Assembly: GCF_051622035.1 (NCBI RefSeq) | Contig: NC_135362.1 | Location: 24,017,001 to 24,081,000, forward strand | Direction: 5' to 3' | Origin: Arctopsyche grandis | Taxonomy: Eukaryota; Arthropoda; Insecta; Trichoptera; Hydropsychidae | DNA length: 64,000 bases | Shown: in pieces, positions 49,235-60,750 of the stretch | Numbering within the stretch: position 1 is the stretch's first letter | Layout: each line of letters begins with the position of its first letter | Position numbers and translations under genes: made by a program | Notes under the pieces: model-generated | What the model saw: the letters and a program-made list of their open reading frames with translations, nothing else | Told to the model about the DNA's origin: nothing | Database searches by the model: none

Positions 49235-51950
49235 TCAACGAAACAATTCATAAAATGCATCATCTTTATTCGGAGACAATTTCGCCAAATCGGCAGGTGA
49301 ACGGCCTCGATTATCAAGTTGCGACAACGGCGACCCATTTGCCGATACCAAAATTCTAACTATCTCGACGTGACCTTCAGCGGCAGCGCGATGTAGAGGT
49401 GTCTGCCCGTCATCGTCTTTCCGGAGCAAATCACCACCCGAAGTCATCAGCAACTTTACAACTTCCAACTTCCCTGCAGACAAACAAACAGAATATATTT
49501 TTTTTATATTACTTTTGGCGAATATAACACGACTCCGACGAAATAATCACCAGCTGATGCGGCCCGGTGCAGCGGAGTTGCTAGAGCGGCGCGAGTCTGC
49601 ACGTTGACAGAGGCTCCAAGATCGATTAGCAACCGACAGACTTCAAGGTGTCCAGCACGTGCAGCATGATGCAATGCAGTGTAACCAGCCGCGTCCAATA
49701 GATCGACTCCTTTGACCGCCAGCTTCTTCACCCTTTTCACGTCTCCGCATTGTGCTGTGAGGAAGGACGATAAATTACACTCAAAATTCGTTTACGAAGG
49801 CACTATGGAGCTACACACCTTTTTATGAACTCAAAACAACGTGTCTGGTAATGAAATTGGAGCTATTGAATAACGTTTTTAAATCAAAAGTAGTAACAAA
49901 AATACCACTTTGTCTGAAGCAAAAAGTTTTTGATTAATATATATACAGTATATTGCCAGTAATGAAGTATGGATACAAAATTTGAGCATGGAACGCCAAA
50001 ATGTTGCATAAAATCTAATGCTTGTTTAATAATTGTATATTTGGTAGAACGCGGGCAAAAAGTGAAATATATAAGTAGGCGGAAGATATGACTATGTAGT
50101 CAACGGAAATCGGCAGGTAATGTGGTAGATAAGAAGGCCGTAGTCATATGAGTTGACCACATTTCAGTAATCTTGGCAGTAGGAAGAAAAATATGCGATT
50201 CATATCAGTTAGCTAAAATGTTCTGAGCAATAGAAAATGTATGCTCAGTCTGCAATAAATTAGAAATATAAATCCTAAGTATGCCTACTGTCGAATTAGC
50301 TGAAAAAAGTGTTGCACAACACATATACGAATGGAAACGTGTCGAAGGCGAGTTGATTGGTGGCATGGGAAATGCTGAAAGTTACATTTTTAATGAACAT
50401 GAAAATTTCTAGACGCAGTCCTACTGGCGCTCGAAAAACCAAGTTCTCTGGTTACCGGCGAGTACTCCAGCTTCTATGTTACAAACTTACAGACCCGGAA
50501 TTTGCTTTCTAGTATTTCGACTTTCCACTTTTCAGGATAGATCCGACTCGTATCTACTAGTGTACGTATGGATTGCAATTTACCGTCAATTTTCATTTAC
50601 CAGTAAAGGGTAAATAATTTCTACCATTACCGGTTATTACCAGGAATAATGTCATATAGTCCATTCGTAATAAGTACTAATCATAATTGAAACAACTGTC
50701 TGATCGCATTTATTACGACTTGGTTGGTCTGTGTTGCCACTCTTAGGGCCGGGCCGCACCGCTCAACTCGCGAACAACTTTGCTGAGGGCGACCAGACCA
50801 ATGCATGCAGGTAGATGGGACATGCCACACCCGTCAACTTGTTTGTCGTACACATTTCCATACATTTTTTCGTGTCGCGCGACTAGTCGGCCGACAAAGT
50901 TGCACTGTGCGGCCCGGCCCTTAAGCATGCATCAGAGTAGCCACTCTTACGAATGCTTCAGTGATGTTACAAGGGAACCGTCAAACTGGCAGAAGGCTCA
51001 TTATTCGCTAAAACTTATTACAATGAGTTACTATTACGTTACAATATATCGTATTCGTATTAGAGCGAACGATGGGAATCAAGAAAGCGGTGTTGCCAGC
51101 CGTAAAAAATGCTGTTTAAACAAAAAACTTCACCCCGCTTAAAAAATCTTAATCATTTTGGACATTTAATACTGAAAATAAACATATTCCACACTAACTA
51201 ATCTTCAACATGCATCAATTGCATCAATTTTCAATGCAATAATATGCCTGTATATGTACTTAATAGCGAAAGCGTAAATATCTCCATAGTGCTTTAATAC
51301 GTTTAACCGTTTGCCCGCGGCCGTCTTCTATGGAAGCTTTGGGCGACAAGTCTGTGGCGCGGCTGTCTTCCATAGAATTTCTGAAATTTACACGGGATTT
51401 TGAGCCTTATATGCGGCTATTTCAACTGTTTTAAGGTTCAAAATTGGTTGAATATATTACTGAGAGTTGAATGCCATCTATTCAATTTGCTTAAAATGAA
51501 TATATACCAGTCAGAATTAGTTTTTTATGGAACCAAACTGAAACCTCGTTTATGTGACGTCACGTCTGTTGAACAATGGCGACGATACGTCTCGATTGTA
51601 TGAACAATGATTATTTGACAAAACGACGAGATATATTATGTATTTTATTGTTTAAAATAATACTTTACGTGTTAATTAACATATCTGGTGGTTACTTGAG
51701 TAAATATTAAAATCTGTATTTAAGGTGGAAAACTCGATTGCCAAATTCGCGAAAAAGGTGCCGCGTACAGGGTTTGTTCGCTATATTTATTGCCGCGGGC
51801 AAAGGGTTATTGAAGTAAAACTACAGTGTATAACTAACCTGCATACCATATACCCCGTTCGAACTCCATATCGTCGAGACTTTGTACGCACGTTGCCGCA
51901 GTGCATTTACAAGCGCAGCATTCACCCGATTTGACATTATTACTATCCAT
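49235..51950 (-). CDS. ANKRD39: Ankyrin repeat protein ANKRD39
   Basis: Three exons join in phase: 51950-51839, 49754-49551 and 49473-49235, giving 184 residues (human ANKRD39 has 183). Exon 1 supplies the Cys-rich start (GECCACKCTAATC) and MEFERGIWYAA, which matches the family's EMDFERGIWSAA block. Four ankyrin repeats follow: DAAGYTALHHAARAGHLEVC, then ATPLHRAASAGKLEVVKLL, DDDGQTPLHRAAAEGHVEIV and a degenerate last one. A protein-interaction role is implied; family members have no settled function. Its ATG lies only 142 bases after the stop of the upstream same-strand gene. Intron 1 (2.1 kb) contains a PIF-like MITE. Confidence 0.88.
50746..50920. mobile_element. PIF/Harbinger-like MITE
   Basis: 175 bases with ends GGGCCGGGCCGCAC and GTGCGGCCCGGCCC, flanked by TTA on both sides (50743-50745 and 50921-50923). 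In ANKRD39 intron 1. Confidence 0.65.
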
Positions 51951-52092
51951 ATTTATAAACGAAAAAATAAATAAAATGAATTCAATGCAAGCACAAAAAC
52001 GAACAGAAATTATTTAAACAAATCAAAATATATATCGAACATTCGAAGGATCAAAACTACATATAATGTTACAACATCGACTGAATTCGAAT

Positions 52093-52386
52093 TTAGATTT
52101 CGCGCTGGAGGGTCCAGGTGATTTCGGTCTCGCCCGTGCTGGCGATGACGCGATAGCCGAGTTGGGCCAGAGAGTTGACGACGGCTATCGGCCCGGCCAG
52201 CAGGTTCGTCCCGTTCGTGTACTCGATCGATCCGCGCGGATAGCGCACCAACAGCGCGGAGATCTCGTCCTCGGAAAGGCCGAACACAATACAGTCGCGG
52301 TTGTTCAGCATTCCCTTGACGGCCACATACATGTAGACGCCTTCCGGCGGCGACAGGATTATTTTAGTCTCGCTCTTCGTTTCCAT
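52093..52386 (-). CDS. GFRP-like protein 2
   Basis: One exon, 97 residues, starting METKSETKIILSPP. The last third (NSLAQLGYRVIASTGETEI, then TWTLQRE) fits the C-terminus of GTP cyclohydrolase I feedback regulatory protein, LERRGFRVLSMTG with VWCLHKE in human. In that family small subunits form a pentamer that caps GTP cyclohydrolase I and relays phenylalanine and tetrahydrobiopterin control. The N-terminal half is divergent, so the role may differ. The ATG follows the stop of the upstream paralogue by 40 bases, with no polyadenylation signal between, suggesting one transcript. An earlier in-frame non-ATG region exists but ATG at 52386 is the sensible start. Confidence 0.6.
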   Translation of the reverse strand: METKSETKIILSPPEGVYMYVAVKGMLNNRDCIVFGLSEDEISALLVRYPRGSIEYTNGTNLLAGPIAVVNSLAQLGYRVIASTGETEITWTLQREI

Positions 52387-52426
52387 CGTACCTACTTCAC
52401 CAATCAACGAGTGTGTATATCGAGAA

Positions 52427-55400
52427 TTATAAGTCTTCCTCTTTGGTGTTTTGGATGCTGGCTAGGTTCATAGCCTCTTTGGTAATGTTTGTGATGTTCT
52501 CTCTTTCCATAAGAACGGTCGGCTCCGGTTCGTCGAACTCCCTTCTCATAGTCCACATATACTCATTGTAGTCTTGCTTGACGGCCGTCGAACTCGAAGC
52601 GACCACTTTATAACCCAGCACCTGAAATTTAACAATATAACCCTTACAATAAAACGAATAATTGAATTCAGTTCTGCGAAAAGAATCCGACCCACTCGAG
52701 TAATACGAATCTTGACAAATTCACAAAAAATTGTTATATTTTTGTTAATATATATCAAAAGCAAACTTATAAAATTCGGTAATAGTAGGCTTTTACAAAT
52801 GATGCAAGTGTAGAGTCAAGTTGAAGTAGAGATACTATTTATTTTCCACAATATTATCTTACCATAAATGCATACCAACTAGGGATCCTAATACCGGTAC
52901 AGTTGAAACCGATTCTACCAGTTTTTGGTCAAAATTTGACCTTCATAGTTTCGAAATTTGACTTTGAAGTATAACAATTTAAATTTTACGTTAGTAGGAT
53001 TGTTTCAAATTAGGAATCAAACGTTGTATCGGCTTGTTTTTATGGACTAATCGAAGAATGAGTCAACATTCATCATCCTTTTTGACCTTCTATTCAAAAG
53101 AGCCGTAAATGTATTATAAATTTAAAAACAAAGTTACCGTATGCCGAAAATATCGCAATCATACCTGAGATTATTTCCGAATACATATGTATATTGATTT
53201 AGAACTGACTTTTATAACAATGAGAAGCCTCGGCGCCTTCAGATTTTTTTTCTTCCAAAACCTATTTTTTTTTTTCACTTGACAATTATTTGAATACATA
53301 TATCTATCTAATATATAATATCGAAAGAGACTTTGTATGCATGTTTGGATCGTAGAATTCGTGACGTTCAATTTATTAAAAAATAAATTAATATTCAAAT
53401 AAATTTAAATAAAAAAAAACTATTCATAAGAATTTAATAAAATGTTTACTATTAGATTGGCCATGTTTAAGCGGTTTATATTACGAATACCGAGCGAAGC
53501 CGGGTAAAAACACTAGTGTACATATAATAATGAAAAGATAAAACCGTGCCTTTCACGCAAAATGTTATTTACTCTTTTTTTTCGATACTTGCAGATCAGT
53601 AATTCACGCGGTGTAGAACTCAACACATTATTTGATAAGTAACTAAAAAATGACAGTAATTAATTAAAATAATTAATGTTTTATTAGCAATTAATTAAAT
53701 TTAACTGCACAAATAAATCAATACTGGTAATAGCGATAGTAATTTAACGATTTCATTACTAATGTAATTTAAAACCATGATTTTTATAAAGAAACTAGCT
53801 GAACCCTACATGCGTTGCAATGCCATAATAACGCATGCAGTTCCCGTTCCCGTTCCCATTCTCGTTCCCGTTCCCATTTGTAGGAAAAACGCACACAGCG
53901 AATACATTTGAAATTATTGCGTTGCAATGACACTCATTCCAGTTTTTCCCGTTTCCGTTCCCATTTTTCCCGTTTTTTTTTCACAGTAATCTTCCCGGAC
54001 ATGCATACAACAAATCCTGAAAATTCCATAGTAATCGGTTCAGTGGTTTAGGAGCCTATTTGAGACACACACACACAGACATACATTTTTATATATATAA
54101 TATAGATTATTAAATTTAAATTTATTAGTGGATTTACTTCAATAAAATTGAAGACTCTAATTGACACATATCGTAACACTATTAATTAAAGAAAATAATA
54201 AAAAGGAGTCGGGAGTCGGTTGATTTTGTACGATCTTCAATAGTAGAGAGGTCACAGCTTGCGCTAAGTACACTACACGTGGACACATCAGCTCGACTTG
54301 AATCACATCAATATTGCAAGTTAACTTCAACACTGACATATCTAATTGCATTGCTTTTTTAAGCCGTCTTCACTATTATTATATAAGTTTACTTTCACAT
54401 TCCAAACAAAAGATTCGTGAAATTGCAGCAGTCAAAATATATTACTTTCGTTTGTTGAATCCTTTCTGCAGAGCTACATATGTACGTTCAACCGTTCTAA
54501 GAACGTTAACAACACTGAATGACACACCAATAAATATGCGAATATATGAAATGTGAACGCTAGTATGCGAAATTTGGTCAAGGTTAAATTGGAACAATGT
54601 AACAAAACTGCTTTTTTTTTCGTTCATTTTTTGTCACACCTACAACCAAGTAGTACAATGTCAATTTATTACGATGAGCACGGTGAGTATTGAAAGTGTT
54701 GGAATGGAGAGTTGACAGGACAGTTGATTTATTAAAGCAATGATTCAAAACCTTTTCGATGATCGATATAAGGCCGTCTCTTACTTGTAAGTAGTTGTTT
54801 ATTATTTGCCCATAGCGACCGGCCAATATAAAATTTAATATGTACAACATACATGGCGTTTCCCAAGTTAAAATTGTGCATAGTTAAATCGCGTTATTAT
54901 TATATTTGAATATATGTCTACTTTGTTTAATGTATTAAAGACATTAGTGCATTATGTAATGTATTAAAAAATTAAGATTTTAAACATACACCAGGCCTCG
55001 CCCAAGCCAAAATTATTTGATATTGGCAGCTGCGCATTTGCTTACGTGTAATATTTGGTGCGCTATTGATATTGTAACATGGGAACATGAGAGAGAGTAT
55101 CCACTGTAAAATTGCATTCGTGGGTGAGCAATAAAGACCCCGGATTAGGCTGACGGGACTCAGTAAGTGCCCGAACAAAGGATACGCTGGGGTTCTCACA
55201 GAACTGGGCGAGTGCGTGCGTAAACAATAGACTCGCCAGGGTAGGCCTTTAAATGCCTAGACAATAGACACACTGACAGATCAGGGAGGCTGTGCTGTGC
55301 AACTTGTCCTTTATAAGGAGGTACACTAGGTAGATCGGATTATTCTGGAGTGAGCGGTGGTTCCATGTGGACCTCTGAAATCGTTTAACGTTTAATCGTT

Positions 55401-56368
55401 TAATGCTGTGAAGGGACTTTGGCCTTTGATTTGAAAAAAAGCAGCACCCTTAGCCCATATACATGGTACACGGTCCCAAAAATCAGCCCCCCTGGAGTGT
55501 TTTCGGTGATATTTTATCCTTGCTTGACCGAAATTGATAATGGTGAATCCTACATTTGAAGAAATGCAGGAGATACGTATGCACTCTGCACATGCAACTA
55601 TGTACATACATCCGAATTCGGTTTGGGGAGCACCCACTGTCACAGTGGGGAGCCAAGGATATGATGCGTTCCGTACTACTCAGTGTGTTTTCGTCCTAAC
55701 TTGGGCTACGCCTGGTACATACTACATATACATATATATCCATAATTTGAATGATAAGGTTTGATAAGTGAAAAAGTGTCTTACTTATGTATGTAATATA
55801 AAAAAAACCAGCAGAGCAAATAAGACATACAAAGCAAAGCCTAAAAAAACAAATCATATATGCCTTTATTATATGCATGTAGTATATGTACATATATTTA
55901 AAAAAAATATATATTAAAACAACCAAAAACAGTGAAACAACAAAGGAACGTTGAGAAATTGTTACCTCTAACGCCGTTAATATAACGCAAGGATGTTGAA
56001 GATAAACAATTGTTGAAGTATCGGAAAATCCCCCGCAGGCGAAATTTTTCAATTGCTCTATATCGGCCGCTGCAAAACAAATTCAAAACAAGCCGAAATA
56101 ATAATGAGAAGTATGAACTTCGTATGTATGCGTTACGAAGCCGGCGTAACGATCTCTGCTCTACGAAAGCTAACATAAACTGAAGTCTACAGTCGACATG
56201 AGATGGATACTTTTTTTTTTCTTCAAATCTAATTATATATGTAAAGCGAGAACTTAGTATTATGTACATATGTAAGTTTGTCATACCTTGCAATCCGGAC
56301 ACCAACACTCTCCAAGGATTCTTGTGACCGTACGATGCCAAATTACCCCGGATCAAAATGTATGGCAT
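52427..56368 (-). CDS. GFRP-like protein 1
   Basis: Three coding exons join in phase: 56368-56287, 56069-55966 and 52621-52427, giving 126 residues. MPYILIRGNL at the start parallels MPYLLISTQI of GTP cyclohydrolase I feedback regulatory protein. VILTALEVLGYKVVASSST and YMWTMRRE parallel its C-terminus. An extra tail of about 35 residues, acidic and polar (DEPEPTVLMERENITNITK), is absent from the 84-residue human protein. An acceptor (CTCTTTCAG) sits 7 bases before the ATG, so an untranslated first exon lies upstream, not located. Intron 2 (3.3 kb) holds Helitrons and a nested LTR. The key regulatory-site residues cannot be verified without an alignment. Confidence 0.6.
53307..53516 (+). mobile_element. 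Non-autonomous Helitron, family A
   Basis: Begins TCTAATATATAATATCG and ends CGAGCGAAGCCGGG...CTAG. It lies in the large intron of the GFRP-like gene. Confidence 0.65.
53795..54106 (-). mobile_element. Non-autonomous Helitron, family B (complete)
   Basis: Minus-strand start TCTATATTATATATATAAAA, body with ACCGATTACTATGG and a GTTCCC hexamer run (53841-53878), and end GCAACGCATGTAGGGTTCAG then CTAG. Same family as 30460-30817. Confidence 0.65.
54107..54240 (+). mobile_element. hAT MITE fragment
   Basis: Follows the right half of the element at 41014-41504 (TTCAATAAAATTGAAGACTC, then GGTTGATTTTGTACGA) and directly abuts the Helitron. The terminal CAGCCCTG is lost. Confidence 0.5.
54990..55716 (+). 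mobile_element. TIR element containing an LTR insertion
   Basis: Ends ACCAGGCCTCGCCCAAG and TTGGGCTACGCCTGGT are inverted. ACATAC occurs on both outer flanks (54984-54989 and 55717-55722), a possible 6-base duplication. An LTR (55073-55433) is inserted within. The interior 55440-55700 matches the interrupted copy at 44 kb. Superfamily not assigned. Confidence 0.55.
55073..55433 (+). mobile_element. Partial LTR, 363-base family
   Basis: Same family as the solo LTR at 41521-41883, starting TGTAACATGGGAAC. The final part is missing. Fossil, nested in the TIR element. Confidence 0.65.
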
Positions 56369-56584
56369 TGATTATCTGAAAGAGAAAGGGAACAATTTAA
56401 ACGTCCATTTTATAAAATAAATGTGCATTTAATAAAAATTTTTATACATTAAAAAAAAATTCTGTGCATTGCAAAAAAATTGTGGACACAGATTGCATTA
56501 GAAACTTTGCTTTGATCAATGAAAAAAATATTTGCTACTTAAAAAGCGGATGAAATGTGTATTAAAATGGCGGTTCGGTAATTA

Positions 56585-56925
56585 CATACTAGTCAAAAGT
56601 GAACCGGTCACTCTAGATCGGTCACACGTGATCATCCGTCACACTAAAACTGCTCACGAGAAAACTGGTCACAACCTAAAACTGGTCACACCCTAAAACT
56701 GGTCAGACCCTAAAACTGGTCACACCCGAAAATTGGTCATGAAAAAACTGGTCACACCCAAAAATTAATAATTGGTCGAATTTTTGGGTGTGACCAGTTT
56801 TTTCGTGACTAATTTTCGGGTGTGACCAGTTTTAGTGTGACGAGTGATCACGTGTGACCAATATAGAGCGACCGGTCGTCCTGTGACTAGTTCACATATG
56901 ACTAGTAGTCCGTTTACCAAAATGA
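56585..56925. repeat. GGTCAC fold-back repeat, second locus
   Basis: Inverted arms (about 56590-56760 and 56775-56925) share GGTCACACGTGATCA, and the centre has serial AAAACTGGTCACACCC units of about 17 bases. Related to 4627-5200. Both loci end GACTAGTAGTCCGTTTACC. Confidence 0.65.
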
Positions 56926-56929
56926 CGGA

Positions 56930-57360
56930 TGAACTGAATCGGCAACGTTGCGAATACCAAAATACGAACCAACAACTATCAACGTTTCTCTCTACTGGAT
57001 TCCTTCTTTTTTACTCTTCGGCTTGCGACCTTCGACACCTACAAACCTTGGCTTCGACTCTACGACCTGTCAATCATCATTCATATTACGTAATACATAA
57101 ATAAAAGTAAACACTTTTGACGGTTGACAGTTGTCAATAGCAGAAGACTGCAACGTTGCCACTTTTTGTATATATTCTAATGCTAAAATCTATTTTTATG
57201 AATGATCGTTTCTTATTTTTCAATGGTCACTTTATAATGCCAAAACATTTTATTCGATGCACAATGAATAATGCAAATTTCTAATGCACAAACATTTTTT
57301 TTAAGATACAAAGTATTTTTCTCAATGCACAGTTAAATCGCACCCAAAAAGAAATATGAT
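56930..57360. other. No gene seen
   Basis: Short open frames only. Possibly upstream region of the GFRP-like gene; no clear first exon was found. Confidence 0.3.
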
Positions 57361-57367
57361 ACTCGAT

Positions 57368-58055
57368 GAATTTATTTATTTATTGAAAAATCAACAGACA
57401 ACATATGTAGAAATGCATAAAAATAAAGAATAAATGTAACAAAATAGCATCTGAGCCCAATTATAGATTTTTACAAATTGCATAAAATGGTACATAGAGA
57501 CAGACAAATGAAAAAGAAAAGAATAAAAACTAAAACATGACTAAATAGAACAGTGCATAACTATACACAAAGTGATATATATATAATATTGGATAAGGAT
57601 TATATAATAGAAATAGAAATGGATCAATCAATCAAAACTCTCCCGATGGCAGTCCTGAATTGATGCAAGGAAATATCGAATAGATCAACAGTCATTCAGC
57701 TCCCCGTTAAACATACGATAAACACACTGTAGATAGGAATATTTCAGGGAATTGGTTTTGAAAGGATTAGTGAAAAGAGTGCAACATGTCCAACACCAAA
57801 ATCCTTAATAGAAGAGAATGTCTTTAGAATTGAATAGTTTAAATGGTAATGATAAGTGATAATAGATTTATTTCGGGTAAAATATAAGATAGAACATTTT
57901 TCTGGATTTAGAAAAAGGTCGTTATTTAAGCAATATATAGCAAATCTATCCAAATCTTCTTGCAATTTATAACAATCGTCTATAGTGTAAATATGTATAT
58001 AAATTTTTGTGTCATCAGCATAAAGAAGTATATAAGAGTGTTTAAAGATATATAA
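57368..58055 (-). mobile_element. LINE fragment with YADD motif
   Basis: A minus-strand frame gives SYILLYADDTKIYI, the reverse transcriptase active site, then NPEKCSILYFTRN and KDFGVG. There an internal deletion joins a C-terminal part resembling LINE ends (NPFKTNSLKYSYLQ, DLFDISLHQFRTAI) in shifted frames. It ends in an AATAAATAAATA-type tail at 57368. Jockey/CR1-like, as the first LINE. Its 5' side abuts SINE copy 3. Confidence 0.75.
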
Positions 58056-58452
58056 CCAGCAAAATAGACTAGTAGTTAGCATATAATGCTTTGAAAAAAG
58101 TGGTCACGGGATAAAATCCCACTGGTTTCCAATTAGAATTTGCCAATTTATCTGATTTTCATTGAAACTTCGAGTTTTCAGCAATCTCGAATTGTATAAA
58201 ATGCTACAAATTATAAATTTGACCATAAATGTTTCTGTGGATGTTAATTGATATGTATTTGAATTGTTTAAAAAATGCTGCAAATTTACAAATTTGACTG
58301 TAGATGTATCTGTGGATATTAATTGATATGTATTTATGTACTTTTGATATGTATTTGTATCAAATGTACAATGTTTCTGGCCAGGAAGGCGCATTGGGGT
58401 TACCTGTTAGGCCTTCCTGGTACAAATTGAAGATAAAATAATATAAAATATC
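58056..58452 (+). mobile_element. tRNA-derived SINE, copy 3
   Basis: Head CCAGCAAAATAGACTAG with a B-box-like GGGATAAAATCCC, the shared body, the hairpin GGCCAGGAAGGCGCATT...AGGCCTTCCTGG and a TAAAATAA tail. Head-to-head with the LINE fragment. Confidence 0.75.
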
Positions 58453-58799
58453 ATTAATATAGAGTAAGAATAAAAACTAATAAGAAGCTTGTAGAAATAC
58501 ATACAGAAGTGTCATCCGATTTCAACCAAAAAAATCTTATGATATATATACATATGTATAAACATGCAATACTTATAATTACATCAAAAAAACGCCCAAT
58601 TATTAAATTTGTATTTTTCTTTTCTCAAAAAAAAAAAAAAATACTGGGTAACCATAGCATAGTACTAGTATTAGAGCAGCCTAGTGACAGATGTCAAATG
58701 CAAGGGCATTCAGATTTCAACAAATGGTGATCAAAAAATGAAGTATGATGATATAAGACATTCCTCACCGAAGTAGTGCGTTGTTTAATTGAAAATAAG

Positions 58800-59580
58800 C
58801 AGAGCTAGCGCTGTTTCGAACGACGCCATACAATTCAATGTATCGTACAACGTATTATGGGAGTGTTCGATGACGTTATGAAAATGTCGGAATGCCGATG
58901 CGCGAAAATGGTCTTTATCGACAGTGTATGCGTGTCAAGAACGGCTAAAGTCGCGTGCAGTCCTATCAAACACGACGGCTATACCATAGCAGTACCGGCA
59001 ACTGTCACCTTGATACTCAATTATGGCCATTGGCCAATTATCTCGGTTGAGTGCGATTTCGAACTGCGAAATACCACCCACTGGGGATTATTTGCCGATT
59101 GCGTATTGTTTTACTCTTTGTGAATATGGTTGAAGTGCAATTTATGGGACGTTTGACGATACCTATATTACCAATTATTGGTAATTACGTTTCGGCGAAA
59201 CTGGCACTGTTTATATTTAGTGAATGTTTGTACATTTCGTTCCATAGCAACGAACAGACTAGGCAATTGCTTAGTCGTGGATGTTTCACGAATGGCGAAT
59301 AGGGGAGAGACATTATTAAATTTGAAAGCTCTGACAAATGTTGTAGATACTGGCAAATCCAATAGATGGCAAAATAAATGGATAATTGTCAAAAGAAATA
59401 TCATAAAGGGTATGTACGAATCCGAATCGAAACATCTATTCCGACGGAGGATACATTTCCCACGCTCAACTATTGACGTCATCTCGAGTCGAGAAACTTC
59501 CACCCCAAAAAACCAAGCGGAACGACGTGAAGTCGAAGAGCACCTGCATCCATTAAAGTGCAGCTGTACAAACAACAACT
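58800..59580. other. Unassigned, weakly coding-like region
   Basis: An 88-residue plus frame (58857-59123, contains CSPIKHDGYTIAVPATVT) and overlapping frames on both strands at 59168-59597 have fairly balanced composition, but I recognise no domain and see no splice pattern. It could be the interior of an old mobile element ahead of the LTR-like block. Confidence 0.25.
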
Positions 59581-59582
59581 AC

Positions 59583-60015
59583 ATTGTAACTCATTGAACA
59601 AACATCCAGACTTCCTGGAACAAAGGGCGATAAAACTAAATCGCGTGGAACGACGCCACATATTCGAGAATGTTCCACCCTAACAAATCAAACGGAACGA
59701 ACCGCATCCCTTGCACACGAGCCGCATACAGCGGACTACTATAAAAACCCGCACAGCGGGCTCAACAGTCAGTCAACAGCCAGCAGCAGACCATGCTACA
59801 CCAACAACCAGTCAGCTAGAAGCAGACGACCAGCAACAGAGCCAGACTCACTCAACCTGCAACTACCAACATGGAAGAACCACTCCAGAACACAGCTGAA
59901 TTCAACCGCTTCGAGAACTTCCATAATCATTCATTCATCAACATAATCTTTTATACACTTGTATACTCGAAACTATATAATAAAAACAATTTATTCCAAC
60001 AACACACCGCTATTT
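59583..60015 (+). mobile_element. Possible solo LTR
   Basis: A GC-richer, CAG-rich block with a TATA-like CTATAAAAACCC and, 240 bases on, AATAAAAACAATTTATTCC followed by CACACCGCTATT, an LTR-like order of signals. No target duplication found; ends approximate. Confidence 0.4.
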
Positions 60016-60308
60016 TGAAAATAAATGTGAATTCAATATATGTATAAAACTAAAATAAATGCGCTACAGGCAAATCTCAAAAAACCCACTTTTCCACTAT
60101 TCTTATTAAATTACTCTGGATTTTTATAGGTCCTTCCCTAGTCTCGAACCCTTGAGCGAGTGCCATGCGTTTCCTTATTTACATATTACAAATATTCCAA
60201 GGATGATTACCGCCCAAATCATAATTTTTAATTGGTGGGGAAAAACTTGTTGCTATAACAAAATAAATATTGCCCAACAGCGGAGAGCACACTTTTTGCG
60301 GTTCGGTG

Positions 60309-60503
60309 ATTATTCCGCAAAAAGCGATCTCGTGCACGTCACTAAAACCTCGATCACAGAACATCTGGCTCCCGAAAACTCTATCAATCGAAAGCCACCC
60401 AAGCGAAATATTTTATTGACGAGAACTCGAGTGCCAGATATTCCGTATTTGTGATTTTTGTGGTAACGATTGTCGTGCGCGCGATCGCAATTTACGCAAT
60501 AAT
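60309..60503. repeat. Palindromic MITE-like repeat (best copy)
   Basis: About 195 bases whose ends are complementary: ATTATTCCGCAAAAAGCGATC on the left and GCGATCGCAATTTACG then CAATAAT on the right. Inner arms GAACATCTGGCTCCCGA and TCGAGTGCCAGATATTCC also pair. Four other copies or fragments lie in the window. Confidence 0.55.
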
Positions 60504-60589
60504 CCTTTAAACACTTTTTACATCGAATAATACAAATATATTTAGACAAAACAATTTAAAAATGTCGCAAATTTTATGGTAATTAGTGT

Positions 60590-60750
60590 TATGGGGAGTA
60601 GACGAATGAAACGACTGACATGTTGATGCACGTGCTTTATTTATGACAGCTGAAGGCAGAGTGAGGTAGCTACTCTGAACACACGTCGACTTGGTCCCCA
60701 ATCGCAGGAAGGTGACCAAACTCGACCATGTCGTATAGCGAGCCGCCACA
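60590..60750 (-). mobile_element. Solo LTR, 160-base family
   Basis: Minus-strand TGTGGCGGCTCGCTATA to CTCCCCATA with the 4-base duplication ACAC (60586-60589 and 60751-60754 as GTGT). Partner of 36057-36216. Fossil LTR only. Confidence 0.7.

Noticed and set aside
50743-51142. Frames of 61 and 120 residues on opposite strands
   Set aside because: They overlap the GC-rich MITE at 50746-50920 and ANKRD39 intron 1; no domain likeness.
59168-59597. 139- and 136-residue overlapping frames on opposite strands
   Set aside because: Mutually exclusive, no recognised motif, and next to an LTR-like block; kept only as an unassigned region.
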